Assembly (NCBI GenBank): GCA_965215855.1
Contig: CBDCER010000003.1
Location: 3,286,001-3,350,000 of the forward strand
Reading direction: 5' to 3'
From: J027 sp965215855
Lineage (GTDB): Bacteria > Chloroflexota > Anaerolineae > Aggregatilineales > J027
DNA length: 64,000 nt
How positions within the stretch are numbered: the stretch's first letter is position 1; each line of letters opens with the position of its first letter. The notes beneath the pieces are model-generated. The model was not told where the DNA came from, searched no databases, and was given only the letters and a program-made list of their open reading frames with translations. The position numbers were made by a program, and so were the translations under genes. Shown piece after piece: positions 41,047 through 50,410 of the stretch.

Positions 41047-41269
41047 CGGTTTCGCCCTCTTCTCTCACCACTTGTGCGGCCAATAGACGCTCGCGCAGCA
41101 CGGTCTTATAACGTGCAATATCGCGACGAACGACCTTCAATTGGGTTGGATCTTCTAATTGACCAATTTCGTCTTGGAAACGCAACTTGAACAATGCTTC
41201 TTTGGCATCTTCAATAGCAGTCACGATTTCTTCATCTGTCATTTGTCGAATGGCACTGGCCCTTGACAT
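41036..41269 (-). CDS. rpmC: 50S ribosomal protein L29
   Basis: 77 residues, two long helices. EALFKLRFQDEIGQLEDPTQL and RRDIARYKTVLRER are the family core. It is located at the exit tunnel near the trigger factor and SRP docking site. It begins 2 bp after rplP and overlaps rpsQ. Confidence 0.96.
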   Translation of the reverse strand: MSRASAIRQMTDEEIVTAIEDAKEALFKLRFQDEIGQLEDPTQLKVVRRDIARYKTVLRERLLAAQVVREEGETDAE

Positions 41270-41271
41270 CG

Positions 41272-41703
41272 TTACACCTCATTTCCTGAAATCGGATCAA
41301 TCCGTTTCACGAATTTGGTTTTGATGGGCAGCTTGTAAGAAGCCAGCCGTAGGGCCTCGCGGGCAATATCCTCGTTCATTCCTTGCATCTCGAACAGGAT
41401 GCGCCCCGGCTTCACAACTGCCACCCAATATTCCACCGACCCTTTACCCTTACCCATGCGGGTTTCGGCGGGCTTGGCGGTTACGGGTTTGTCTGGGAAA
41501 ATGCGGATCCAGACTTTACCGCGACGTTTGATGTGGCGCACGATAGCACGACGACAAGCTTCGATCTGGCGGCTGGTGATCCATGCTGGTTCCAGAGCCA
41601 TCAGCCCATAGTCACCAAATGTCACCTCATTGCCACGTTGCGCCTTGCCCTTCATGCGGCCCCGCATCTGCTTGCGGTATTTGACACGTTTTGGCATCAA
41701 CAT
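41272..41703 (-). CDS. rplP: 50S ribosomal protein L16
   Basis: 143 residues from ATG 41703 (GAGGAG ten bases upstream); Met two codons on is possible. MPKRVKYRKQMRGRMKGKA and RIFPDKPVTAKPAETRMGKG are diagnostic. It organises the tRNA sites of the large subunit. Confidence 0.97.
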   Translation of the reverse strand: MLMPKRVKYRKQMRGRMKGKAQRGNEVTFGDYGLMALEPAWITSRQIEACRRAIVRHIKRRGKVWIRIFPDKPVTAKPAETRMGKGKGSVEYWVAVVKPGRILFEMQGMNEDIAREALRLASYKLPIKTKFVKRIDPISGNEV

Positions 41704-41746
41704 GTGTTGTATACTCCTCGATACGGAATATCCCCAGCAAACAGGG

Positions 41747-42406
41747 CTACTCCTGGGTTACTCTGGGTTCTTCGCGCAGCTTATCGCCCTTGTAAATCCA
41801 GACCTTGACGCCAATGCGTCCAAATGTGGTCAGGGCTTCAGCAAAACCATAGTCGATGTCGCTGCGTAGGGTGTTGCGCGGAACCCGACCTTCTACCATC
41901 CACTCACGGCGGGCCATTTCTGCACCGCCCAGACGACCTGAAACATTGATACGGATGCCCTGTGCCCCTTGGCGCATGGCCTGGGTCATCGCCCGTTTCA
42001 TGGCGCGGCTGTGGCTGATACGCCGCTCAAGCTGACCAGCGATATTCTTTGCCACTAAGTTCGCGTCGATTTCAGGTTTGGTGATTTCTTCTACTTCAAC
42101 TTTGACCTTCTTGCCTTCGCCACAAATCTTTTCCAATTGTTGACGAAGCTGCTTGACGTTTTCACCCTTGCGCCCAATCACAATCCCCGGACGCGCCGTG
42201 AAAATGGTGATCTGGACTTGATTAGGGTAACGTTCGATCTCGATTTCCGAGACACCCGCCCGCACAAGTGCTGCTTCGATGTGGCGACGAATCTCAAAGT
42301 CTTCGAGCAGAAGGTCGCGGTAGCGGGTTCCTTCCGCATACCACCGGGCCGACCAGTCCCGGTTTATTTTTAGTCGCATACCGACAGGATGGACTTTACG
42401 CCCCAT
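41747..42406 (-). CDS. rpsC: 30S ribosomal protein S3
   Basis: 219 residues. MGRKVHPVGMRLKINRDWSA, the KH domain IVIGRKGENVKQL and the C-terminal GAQGIRINVSGRLGGAEMAR are typical. It forms part of the mRNA entry channel. It begins 9 bp after rplV. Confidence 0.97.
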   Translation of the reverse strand: MGRKVHPVGMRLKINRDWSARWYAEGTRYRDLLLEDFEIRRHIEAALVRAGVSEIEIERYPNQVQITIFTARPGIVIGRKGENVKQLRQQLEKICGEGKKVKVEVEEITKPEIDANLVAKNIAGQLERRISHSRAMKRAMTQAMRQGAQGIRINVSGRLGGAEMARREWMVEGRVPRNTLRSDIDYGFAEALTTFGRIGVKVWIYKGDKLREEPRVTQE

Positions 42407-42415
42407 TGACTGCTC

Positions 42416-42757
42416 CTAGTTCTCTTCATATTCACTTAAAATAAGTGACAGATGGGCAGACGGCTTGACACGGGGTTTATAACGCCCACGCGCACCGGCT
42501 TTATAGCGTTGTTGACGCGGCCCTTCGTCAGCAAAGATCTTGGCGATGAATAAATCCTGCTTATTCAGCTCGAAGTTTTCCTCAGCGTTCGACAAGGCCG
42601 ATTGAATCAGCTTTTGCAGGAAATATGCGCCTTTTTGCGGCATAAATTCCAGAACCGTGAGGGCCTCTTCTGCATCCATCCCACGTACCTGATCGCAAAC
42701 CAACCGCAGCTTACGGGCTGAAATGGGCAGGTAGCGAGCTTTGGCTCGAACATCCAT
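42416..42757 (-). CDS. rplV: 50S ribosomal protein L22
   Basis: 113 residues. ARYLPISARKLRLVCDQVRGM and the beta-hairpin loop GPRQQRYKAGARGRY are conserved. The loop lines the exit tunnel constriction. It lies between rpsS and rpsC in the S10 cluster order. Confidence 0.97.
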   Translation of the reverse strand: MDVRAKARYLPISARKLRLVCDQVRGMDAEEALTVLEFMPQKGAYFLQKLIQSALSNAEENFELNKQDLFIAKIFADEGPRQQRYKAGARGRYKPRVKPSAHLSLILSEYEEN

Positions 42758-42783
42758 GATGCGTTTTCCTCAGCAACCTAAGA

Positions 42784-43059
42784 CTACTTACGTTTCTTGC
42801 CTTCTTGAATGTGCCCTCGGAAGGTTCGCGTGGGCGCGAATTCACCGAGTTTATGGCCTACCATGTTTTCGGTCACATAGATCGGAACATGGTGACGGCC
42901 ATTATGCACAGCGATGGTATGCCCCACCATCTGTGGAAAGATGGTGCTGGCCCGACTCCAGGTACGAATTACCCGTTTTTCGCCCCGTTCGTTCATCTGC
43001 TCAATTTTGTGTAGCAGCTTGGGTGAGACGAAAGGGCCTTTTTTCAATGAACGTGACAT
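42784..43059 (-). CDS. rpsS: 30S ribosomal protein S19
   Basis: 91 residues. MSRSLKKGPFVSPKLLHKI and HNGRHHVPIYVTENMVGHKLG are diagnostic. It sits on the 30S head near S13. It starts 20 bp after rplB. Confidence 0.97.
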   Translation of the reverse strand: MSRSLKKGPFVSPKLLHKIEQMNERGEKRVIRTWSRASTIFPQMVGHTIAVHNGRHHVPIYVTENMVGHKLGEFAPTRTFRGHIQEGKKRK

Positions 43060-43079
43060 TATTTAGATCTCCTCAACCA

Positions 43080-43913
43080 CTATCGACTCTTGCCACGACG
43101 ACGCACGATGAACTTGGTGGTACGTTTATTGCGGCGAGTCCTGGCGCCTTGTGCGGGCTTGCCCCAGGGAGTCTTGGGACCAGGCATACCAATACCGGTG
43201 CGACCTTCACCACCACCATGTGGGTGACTGGCGGGATCCATTGCTGTACCACGTACAGTGGGACGCCATCCCATCCAGCGTTTGCGGCCTGCTTTACCCA
43301 ACTTGATATTGCCATGATCGGTGTTGCCGACCTGGCCCAACGTCGCCATACAATTTTCGTGAACCATGCGGACTTCACTGCTCGGCAGACGCAACAGAAC
43401 ATATGCGCCCTCTTTACCGAGAATTTGGGCACTGGTTCCGGCTGCACGGGCCATTTGCCCGCCACGTCCCGGCTGCAACTCAATGTTATGCACCGTAGTA
43501 CCCACCGGGATGTCTTTCAAAGGCATCGCGTTGCCTGCTTGCAACTCGGCGCTTGGTCCATTCATGATGGTGTCGCCAACTTGCAAGCCCAGCGGGGCAA
43601 TGATGTAGGCTTTGTCGCCATCTTGATACACCACTTTGGCGATGCGAGCCGAACGGTTCGGATCATATTCTATTGAGACGATCTCGCCGGGAACATCCCA
43701 TTTGCGGCGCTTGAAATCTATCAGCCGATACATCCGTTTGTGCCCACCACCACGATGCCGAACGGTGATGCGGCCCGTGTTGTTGCGCCCAGCTTTGCGC
43801 CGCAGCGGGGCCATCAAAGATTTATCTGGCTTGACTTTGGTTAGCTCTTCAAAGCTGTGCCCAGACATATCACGGCGGCCTGCCGATGTCGGCTTATAAA
43901 ACTTGATTGGCAT
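43080..43913 (-). CDS. rplB: 50S ribosomal protein L2
   Basis: 277 residues, full length. The central PLGLQVGDTI region and the C-terminal GRRPTVRGTAMDPASHPHGG, including the His loop near the peptidyl transferase centre, are intact, followed by a basic tail TRRNKRTTKFIVRRR. It is required for subunit association. Confidence 0.97.
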   Translation of the reverse strand: MPIKFYKPTSAGRRDMSGHSFEELTKVKPDKSLMAPLRRKAGRNNTGRITVRHRGGGHKRMYRLIDFKRRKWDVPGEIVSIEYDPNRSARIAKVVYQDGDKAYIIAPLGLQVGDTIMNGPSAELQAGNAMPLKDIPVGTTVHNIELQPGRGGQMARAAGTSAQILGKEGAYVLLRLPSSEVRMVHENCMATLGQVGNTDHGNIKLGKAGRKRWMGWRPTVRGTAMDPASHPHGGGEGRTGIGMPGPKTPWGKPAQGARTRRNKRTTKFIVRRRGKSR

Positions 43914-43970
43914 TTACTTAACTCCAGTTGTGGCAATAATTCCCGAATTTACTCGGTTGTCTGCACACAC

Positions 43971-44270
43971 TTACGTATTAAACAAGTCGATATTTTGCCC
44001 CGGGCCGACCGTGACGACAGCCTTTTTCCACGCTTGCTTGCGGGTGTAGTAGTTGCGCCCACGACGCCCGCGTTTCTTGGGCATAATCATTGTTCGGACA
44101 CTCAGAACATCCACCAGAAAAATATCTTCAATGGCGTACCGAATCTGGATTTTGTTAGCGGACATTGCAACCTCAAAGGTGTATTGATTGAGGTCGTCTG
44201 CTGCCGCGTTCGACTTTTCGGTGATGACCGGTCGTACAATGACGTCCCAGAAATTGAGTTCTTTCGCCAT
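43971..44270 (-). CDS. rplW: 50S ribosomal protein L23
   Basis: 99 residues. VIVRPVITEKSNA, the FEVAMSANKIQIRYAIEDIF core and RRGRNYYTRKQAWKKAVVTV are typical. It is a docking platform for trigger factor and SRP at the tunnel exit. The end is 57 bp from rplB. Confidence 0.96.
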   Translation of the reverse strand: MAKELNFWDVIVRPVITEKSNAAADDLNQYTFEVAMSANKIQIRYAIEDIFLVDVLSVRTMIMPKKRGRRGRNYYTRKQAWKKAVVTVGPGQNIDLFNT

Positions 44271-44284
44271 GTTTACCCGTCTCC

Positions 44285-44926
44285 TTATTCGGCCTGAGCC
44301 TGGTCGTTGCCAAGCCAGTCTTTGATGATTTCGAGTGCGCCCAGCGGCATGATGACCTTGTCGTGCTTCAGCAAATCACGAATGTTAAGATAATTCACGC
44401 GCAATGTCATCGCGTTGTCCAGGTTGCGGATTCCGCGCTCAACATTCTCGTTCTTTTCTGACAACAAAATTACGGCGCTGGCTTCACCAACAAGGTTGTC
44501 CAGGATTTCACGCATCACTTTGGTCTTTGGCTCGGTCAGCGAGAGATCATCGACAACCACAAACTGGTCATCGGCGGCCAATGCCGACAGCGTGCAGCGC
44601 AGGGCCTGGCGACGCATTTTCTTGGGCATATCTTTACGATAGCTGCGTGGCCGTGGCCCATGAGCAACACCGCCACCCACAAAAATAGGCGCATTCCGCG
44701 AGCCATGACGGGCGCGGCCTGTTCCCTTTTGTCGATACCACTTCGATTTTGTTCTGCTTACTTCAGAACGAGTCTGGGTTTTGTGTGAACCCTGACGGGC
44801 ATTTGCTATCTGGCGCACATAGGCCTGGTGCATCAACCCGACATTGACCTCGACACCGAAAATATCGTCAGGCAATTCGGTTGTGCCCACTTCCTGACCC
44901 GCCATGTTCCGAACTGGAACTTCCAT
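44285..44926 (-). CDS. rplD: 50S ribosomal protein L4
   Basis: 213 residues from ATG 44926, with GAGGAG 8 bases upstream. The signature KWYRQKGTGRARHGSRNAP, the tunnel-lining loop, is present, as is GVAHGPRPRSYRKDMPKKMR. In E. coli L4 represses the S10 operon; no such site is proven here. It begins 30 bp after rplC. Confidence 0.97.
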   Translation of the reverse strand: MEVPVRNMAGQEVGTTELPDDIFGVEVNVGLMHQAYVRQIANARQGSHKTQTRSEVSRTKSKWYRQKGTGRARHGSRNAPIFVGGGVAHGPRPRSYRKDMPKKMRRQALRCTLSALAADDQFVVVDDLSLTEPKTKVMREILDNLVGEASAVILLSEKNENVERGIRNLDNAMTLRVNYLNIRDLLKHDKVIMPLGALEIIKDWLGNDQAQAE

Positions 44927-44956
44927 GTCTATCACTCCTCAGTTCTTTTCGACGCG

Positions 44957-45643
44957 CTAATGGCTCTTATTGCGGTTCTTGCGCGATTCTTTGATGAGCA
45001 GGAGTCCGCCTTTGGCGCCGGGAACCGAACCTTTGATTGCCAGCATATGATTGGTGGGATCAATTACCATAACTTCCAGGTTTTTGATCGTCACGCGCTG
45101 GTTACCCATCTGACCACTCATCCGTGTGCCTTTGAACACGCGCCCTGGGGTGGCCGATTGGCCGATTGAACCTGGCGCACGTTCCCTATCGGATTGACCA
45201 TGGGTTTTGGGTTGACGGTTGAACCCATGGCGCTTGATAGTCCCGGCAAATCCACGCCCCTTGCTTGTGCCAACGATGTCCACGATGTCTCCTGTTTCAA
45301 AGACCTCGACAGTAATCGTTGCACCTTCTTCCATGTCAACTGCTTCATCCTCACGGATGCGGAATTCGCGCAGAACACGCAAATCGGGCAGTTTTATCCC
45401 TGCGTCAATCAAATCTTTGCGTTGCAGGTGGCCTTTCAAGGGTTTGTTCAGCCGCGAGGAGCCGTCTCGCCGGGTTTTCATCTCCTCAAAACCCAGTTGC
45501 ACTGCACGATAACCATCGCGTTCTGGTGTGCGAAGCTGGGTGACATAGCACGGCCCGGCCTGGATCACGGTAACCGGAATTGAATCACCGTTCTCACTGA
45601 ATATTTGGGTCATGCCAACTTTTCTACCGATAATGCCTTTCAT
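44957..45643 (-). CDS. rplC: 50S ribosomal protein L3
   Basis: 228 residues from ATG 45643, giving MKGIIGRKVGMTQIF, with GGAGG ten bases upstream. TSKGRGFAGTIKRHGFNRQP and GSIGQSATPGRVFKGTRMSG are diagnostic. It is an early 50S assembly protein reaching the peptidyl transferase centre. The upstream gap carries hairpins, one abutting the SD. Confidence 0.97.
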   Translation of the reverse strand: MKGIIGRKVGMTQIFSENGDSIPVTVIQAGPCYVTQLRTPERDGYRAVQLGFEEMKTRRDGSSRLNKPLKGHLQRKDLIDAGIKLPDLRVLREFRIREDEAVDMEEGATITVEVFETGDIVDIVGTSKGRGFAGTIKRHGFNRQPKTHGQSDRERAPGSIGQSATPGRVFKGTRMSGQMGNQRVTIKNLEVMVIDPTNHMLAIKGSVPGAKGGLLLIKESRKNRNKSH

Positions 45644-45659
45644 CGTCGCTTTGCCTCCG

Positions 45660-45744
45660 GGGGACTGCAAGCGTAGGGCGTCTACGTCCATCATCCCCTG
45701 AATATTGTGTTTCAACTCTACCTGCTAGTGCATATTGAGCAGGT
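45660..45744 (-). promoter_or_regulatory. Hairpins between rpsJ and rplC, one next to the rplC SD
   Basis: The first stem ACCTGCT / AGCAGGT (45720-45744) follows the rpsJ stop. The second has an outer GGGGA / TCCCC pair (45660-45664, 45694-45698) and an inner CGTAG / CTACG pair; its 3' arm in the mRNA directly abuts the GGAGG of rplC. Confidence 0.45.
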
Positions 45745-45752
45745 GCGCTGGC

Positions 45753-46070
45753 TTATATTTTGATCTCAATATCAACACCTGCGGGCAGGTTGAGCCGCAT
45801 CAGCGTGTCGATTGTCTTATTGTCTGGGTCAAGTACGTCGATCAATCTCAGGTGCGTGCGAATCTCGAAGTGTTCTTGTGAGTCTTTGTCGATGAACGAC
45901 GAGCGCCGCACGGTAAACCGTTCGAGTTTGGTGGGGAGCGGAACTGGGCCTACAACCCGTGCGCCAGTTCGCTCCGCTGTTTCCACGATACGTCGTGCAG
46001 ATTGATCGAGTACCCGATGATCGTAAGCCTTGAGACGGATACGAATTTTGTTTTTGTAGGGCTTGCTCAT
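45753..46070 (-). CDS. rpsJ: 30S ribosomal protein S10
   Basis: 105 residues. IRIRLKAYDHRVLDQSARRI and GPVPLPTKLERFTV are diagnostic. S10 also serves in NusB-NusE antitermination. It follows tuf by 20 bp and begins the S10 cluster proper. Confidence 0.97.
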   Translation of the reverse strand: MSKPYKNKIRIRLKAYDHRVLDQSARRIVETAERTGARVVGPVPLPTKLERFTVRRSSFIDKDSQEHFEIRTHLRLIDVLDPDNKTIDTLMRLNLPAGVDIEIKI

Positions 46071-46090
46071 TAGGGTCCTCGTCTTCGAGA

Positions 46091-47281
46091 CTAATCTTCC
46101 AGGATTTCGGTAATGATACCAGCGCCCACGGTCAGGCCACCTTCGCGAATGGCGAACTTCGAGCCTTGCTCCAGCGCGATGGGTGCAATCAGCTCGACGA
46201 TCAGGTTCACATTGTCGCCGGGCAACACCATTTCCACGCCTTCCGGCAGGGTGATGACACCCGTCACATCCAAGGTGCGAATATAGAACTGGGGACGATA
46301 GCCAGGGAAGAAGGCTTTGTGACGGCCACCCTCGTCTTTCTTCAAGACATACACCTCGCCCTTGAACTTGGTGTGGGGGTTAATTGACTTGGGTTTCGCC
46401 AACACCTGACCGCGCTCAACTCCAGTCCGCTCAATACCACGCAACAGAATGCCAGCGTTATCGCCCGCCAGCGCCGAATCCAGTTCTTTGTGGAACATTT
46501 CGATGCCGGTTACGACAGTCTTCTGTGTCTCGCGGACACCGATGATCTCGATCTCTTCGCCTTTCTTGAGTGTGCCGCGCTCGACACGACCGGTGACCAC
46601 TGTGCCACGCCCCTTGATGGTGAAGACATCTTCAATCGGCATCAGGAAAGGCTTGTCCACGTCGCGCTCCGGCTCAGGGATCCACTCATCCACAGCATCC
46701 ATCAGCTTCAAGATTGACTCGTAAGCTGGATGGCTCAGGTCTTCGGGGGCTTCCAGGGCTTGCAAGGCACTGCCGCGAATGATCGGGGTGTCTTCCGGGA
46801 AGCCATAGCTATCCAGCAGTTCGGCCAGCTCCAGCTCGACCAGTTCCAACAGCTCTTCGTCGTCCATCTGGTCGGTCTTGTTGAGGTAGACCACCATGGC
46901 GGGCACTTCCACCTGACGCGCCAACAGTACGTGTTCGCGGGTCTGGGGCATGGGGCCATCGGGAGCCGAGACCACCAGGATCGCGCCATCCATCTGGGCT
47001 GCGCCAGTGATCATGTTCTTGATGTAGTCGCGGTGACCGGGACAATCCACGTGGGCATAGTGCCGAGCGTTGGTTTCGTATTCAACGTGGCGGATCTGAA
47101 TGGTGATGCCACGCGCTTTTTCTTCGGGTGCGTTGTCGATTTCGTCATAGGCAGTGAACTTCGCCAGTGCCTTCATACCGAGTGTTTTGGTAATGGCCGC
47201 CGTCAGGGTTGTCTTGCCATGATCGACGTGACCAATTGTCCCAATGTTGACATGGGGTTTTGTGCGTTCAAACTGAGCCAT
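46091..47281 (-). CDS. tuf: Elongation factor Tu
   Basis: 396 residues. The GTPase motifs are GHVDHGKT (G1), DCPGH (G3) and NKTD (G4), followed by domains II and III ending LTVGAGIITEILED. It delivers aminoacyl-tRNA to the ribosome. It is the only tuf copy in the window, placed in the usual str-operon position after fusA. Codon usage and GC look more conserved than the neighbours, as expected for a highly expressed gene. Confidence 0.98.
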   Translation of the reverse strand: MAQFERTKPHVNIGTIGHVDHGKTTLTAAITKTLGMKALAKFTAYDEIDNAPEEKARGITIQIRHVEYETNARHYAHVDCPGHRDYIKNMITGAAQMDGAILVVSAPDGPMPQTREHVLLARQVEVPAMVVYLNKTDQMDDEELLELVELELAELLDSYGFPEDTPIIRGSALQALEAPEDLSHPAYESILKLMDAVDEWIPEPERDVDKPFLMPIEDVFTIKGRGTVVTGRVERGTLKKGEEIEIIGVRETQKTVVTGIEMFHKELDSALAGDNAGILLRGIERTGVERGQVLAKPKSINPHTKFKGEVYVLKKDEGGRHKAFFPGYRPQFYIRTLDVTGVITLPEGVEMVLPGDNVNLIVELIAPIALEQGSKFAIREGGLTVGAGIITEILED

Positions 47282-47308
47282 TCACATTTCTCCTAAAAAG
47301 TATTTGGG

Positions 47309-49402
47309 CTAGCTGCCCTTGATGATTTCATCAGCAAGACTGCTGGGTACTGGCGCATATTTCTCAAATTCCATCGAGAAGCTACCACGTCCTTTGCTCA
47401 TGTTACGCAAGTCGGTAGCGTAACCAAACATCTCACCCAATGGAACCAGGGCGCGGATGGTCGAAGCACCATCTCCACGTGGCTCCATGCCCTGGATGAC
47501 ACCGCGTCGCGCAGACAAACTGCCTACTACATCGCCAGTATGTTCATCCGGAGCGACGACATCTACCTGCATTGTGGGTTCCAGCAAGATGGGTCTCGCT
47601 TTTTGAACCCCTTCTTTCAGACACATCGAACCGGCGATCTTGAATGCCATATCGCTAGAGTCAACGTCGTGCGTTGCACCATCAACCAGGCGAGCGCGGA
47701 CGCCGACAACAGGATAACCTGCGATCACGCCACCTGACATCGCATTCCGCATACCCGTTTCGGTGGATTTGATCCATTCACGGGGAATAGCGCCGCCACG
47801 AATTTCATTAACGAAGTCCAGTGCATCATCAGTTTCTTCGTCATCATCAATTGGCTCGAATTCAACAATAATTCGCGCGAATTGGCCGGAACCACCTGTT
47901 TGACGCTTGAATGTGGTATCAACACGCACAGACTTGGTGATGGTTTCACGATAAGAGACACGCGGCTTGCCGACGGTGGCATCCACCTTGAATTCACGCA
48001 ACAGGCGATCAACCAATACTTCCAGATGTAGCTCGCCCATACCGGCGATGATGGTTTGTCCCAGCTGGTCGTCCACCGAAACCTGAAAAGTTGGGTCTTC
48101 TTCGGCCAGCTTACGCAGCGCCTCGCCCATTTTGTCCTGATCGGCTTTGGTTTTCGGCTCAATGGCGACCTGGATAACTGGTTCAGGGAACTTGATTTGC
48201 TCCAGGATAACAGGATCATCGGTTGAACATAGCGTGTCGCCAGTGAATGTGTTTTTCAGACCAAGTGCGGCAGCGATGTCGCCTGCCTGAACAACTTCAA
48301 CGTCCTCACGGCGATCTGCGAACATTCGGACAACGCGGCCAATACGCTCACGCTTGTCCTTGCTGGCATTTAGCACATAGGAACTGGCTTCAAATGTGCC
48401 AGAGTAAACCCGGAAGAAAGCTAGACGGCCTACGTAGGGATCAGTGACAATTTTGAACACCAAAGCCGACAAGGGGTCGTCGTTGGATGCCGAACGCACC
48501 TCTTCATGATCTGTTTTGTCGGGATCAATACCGATAACTGGTGGCACATCCAGCGGAGAGGGTAGATAATCGACAACTGCATCCAGCAACATCTGGACAC
48601 CTTTGTTCTTTAGTGCCGAACCACACAACAGCGGTTGTACCCGGTTGGAAATGGTGGCAGCGCGTAAAGCGCCCATCAACTCGCCTGTGGTGATTTCCTC
48701 TTCCATCAGATACTTTTCGAGCAAATACTCATCGTTCTCAACGATCAATTCGACCATTTCATGACGTTTTTGCTCGGCAAGTTCCATTTGATCAGCGGGT
48801 ATATCGTGACGCTCAATGGCAGTTCCCAGGTCATCGCCATAGGTTACCAGTTTCATGTTAATCAGGTCGATGATACCGGCGAAATCAGCGCCTTCACCAT
48901 AGGGCCACTGGATTGCGACCGGTGTTGCCGATAATCGCTTCTTCAGCATGTCAATGCAACGCGTGAAGCTGGCACCGGTGCGGTCCATTTTGTTCACGAA
49001 ACAGATACGTGGCACACTGTACTCATCAGCTTGACGCCAGACAGTTTCCGACTGGGGTTCGACACCAGCCACACCATCAAATACCACGACCCCACCATCC
49101 AATACACGCAGGCTGCGTTGTACTTCTGCGGTAAAGTCCACATGGCCGGGCGTATCGATCACGTTGACTTGGTGGTCGTTCCAACTAGCCGTGATGGCTG
49201 CTGATGTGATGGTAATGCCGCGTTCACGCTCTTGTTCCATATAATCAGTTGTGGCCGTACCATCATGTACTTCACCGATGCGATGAATATTGCCCGTGTA
49301 GTACAAAATACGTTCGGTTGTTGTTGTTTTTCCAGCATCAATATGAGCAATGATGCCAATGTTGCGGACCTTTGCAAGGTCAAGTGGAGTAAACTTCGCC
49401 AT
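47309..49402 (-). CDS. fusA: Elongation factor G
   Basis: 697 residues in five domains. G1 is IIAHIDAGKTTTTERIL, G3 is DTPGHVDF and G4 is NKMD. Domain IV has the usual tip region (IPREWIKSTETGMRNAMSGG). It catalyses translocation and helps ribosome recycling. It follows rpsG by 33 bp. Confidence 0.98.
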   Translation of the reverse strand: MAKFTPLDLAKVRNIGIIAHIDAGKTTTTERILYYTGNIHRIGEVHDGTATTDYMEQERERGITITSAAITASWNDHQVNVIDTPGHVDFTAEVQRSLRVLDGGVVVFDGVAGVEPQSETVWRQADEYSVPRICFVNKMDRTGASFTRCIDMLKKRLSATPVAIQWPYGEGADFAGIIDLINMKLVTYGDDLGTAIERHDIPADQMELAEQKRHEMVELIVENDEYLLEKYLMEEEITTGELMGALRAATISNRVQPLLCGSALKNKGVQMLLDAVVDYLPSPLDVPPVIGIDPDKTDHEEVRSASNDDPLSALVFKIVTDPYVGRLAFFRVYSGTFEASSYVLNASKDKRERIGRVVRMFADRREDVEVVQAGDIAAALGLKNTFTGDTLCSTDDPVILEQIKFPEPVIQVAIEPKTKADQDKMGEALRKLAEEDPTFQVSVDDQLGQTIIAGMGELHLEVLVDRLLREFKVDATVGKPRVSYRETITKSVRVDTTFKRQTGGSGQFARIIVEFEPIDDDEETDDALDFVNEIRGGAIPREWIKSTETGMRNAMSGGVIAGYPVVGVRARLVDGATHDVDSSDMAFKIAGSMCLKEGVQKARPILLEPTMQVDVVAPDEHTGDVVGSLSARRGVIQGMEPRGDGASTIRALVPLGEMFGYATDLRNMSKGRGSFSMEFEKYAPVPSSLADEIIKGS

Positions 49403-49435
49403 AACTCGTGCTGTCTTTCCTCGCCTCTGAGGGAT

Positions 49436-49906
49436 CTACCACCGGTAATGGGCGAAGGCGCGGTTGGCCTCGGCCATACGGTGGGTATCTTCACGTTTCT
49501 TGATGGCGCTGCCCTGGTTGTTGGCGGCATCCATGAATTCACTTGCCAATTTCTCGGCCATGCTGCGACCGTTTCGGGCGCGGGCGGACGCCAATAGCCA
49601 ACGAATTGCCAGAGAGCGGGCACGGCCAACCGGAACCTCGACAGGGACCTGATAGGTCGAACCACCGACACGGCGCGGCTTGACTTCTACGGCAGGTGTA
49701 GCATTGCGGAGCGCCTGATCGAAAACTTCTAGAGGGTTACGCTTCGTGCGCTTTTCCATAATATCAAAAGCATCGTACATAATCCGCTCGGCGACGCTTT
49801 TCTTGCCGCTGTACATCATGCGGTTGATGAACATCGTAATATTCACGCTGTTGTACTTGGTGTCGGGCTTGACTTGACGCTTGGGGGGTCGATAACGACG
49901 GGGCAT
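49436..49906 (-). CDS. rpsG: 30S ribosomal protein S7
   Basis: 156 residues. The N-terminal KRQVKPDTKYNSVNITMFIN and core RVGGSTYQVPVEVPVGRARS are diagnostic. It is the primary binder of the 16S 3' major domain and the str-operon repressor in E. coli. It begins 19 bp after rpsL. Confidence 0.97.
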   Translation of the reverse strand: MPRRYRPPKRQVKPDTKYNSVNITMFINRMMYSGKKSVAERIMYDAFDIMEKRTKRNPLEVFDQALRNATPAVEVKPRRVGGSTYQVPVEVPVGRARSLAIRWLLASARARNGRSMAEKLASEFMDAANNQGSAIKKREDTHRMAEANRAFAHYRW

Positions 49907-49925
49907 TTTTCTTCTACTCCCTCAC

Positions 49926-50345
49926 TTACTTCTTAGGACGCTTGGAGCCGTACTTGCTGCGGCCCTGTCCACGATTTTGAACGCCGTCCGTATCCAGTGC
50001 GCCACGCACAATGTGATAACGAACACCGGGCAGGTCTCTTACACGCCCACCACGCACCAGAACCACGCTGTGTTCTTGGAGACTGTGACCTTCGCCGGGA
50101 ATGTAAGCAGTAACCTCAATCTGATTCGTCAGGCGGACACGTGCAACCTTACGTAGTGCAGAGTTGGGCTTCTTGGGCGTCATGGTACGCACTAATGTAC
50201 ATACCCCACGCTTCTGTGGCGCACCCTTCGGCTGTTGCTTGCGCGTCTGAGAATACGAGTTGAATGTATACTGTAATGCGGGTGCTGTGCTTTTCTTTCG
50301 TTTTGGCTTGCGGCCTTTTCGCACAAGTTGGTTAATGGTAGGCAT
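49926..50345 (-). CDS. rpsL: 30S ribosomal protein S12
   Basis: 139 residues from ATG 50345 (MPTINQLVRKGRKPK), with GGAG upstream. The decoding-centre segments TPKKPNSALRKVARV and GEGHSLQEHSVVLVRGGRV carry Lys at the usual streptomycin-sensitive positions. It is the first gene of the 36-gene cluster. No rpoB/rpoC lies upstream; a membrane-protein gene does. Confidence 0.97.
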   Translation of the reverse strand: MPTINQLVRKGRKPKRKKSTAPALQYTFNSYSQTRKQQPKGAPQKRGVCTLVRTMTPKKPNSALRKVARVRLTNQIEVTAYIPGEGHSLQEHSVVLVRGGRVRDLPGVRYHIVRGALDTDGVQNRGQGRSKYGSKRPKK

Positions 50346-50410
50346 TGCAATCTCCGTATCTAATCTGGCCAGACAGTTCTCAAAGAGATTACACCCTTTT
50401 TTGCACACAA

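Noticed and set aside
31035..46070. Ribosomal cluster hairpins as REP or other dispersed repeat elements
   Set aside because: The stem sequences are all different from one another, with no shared core, so they are not copies of one element.
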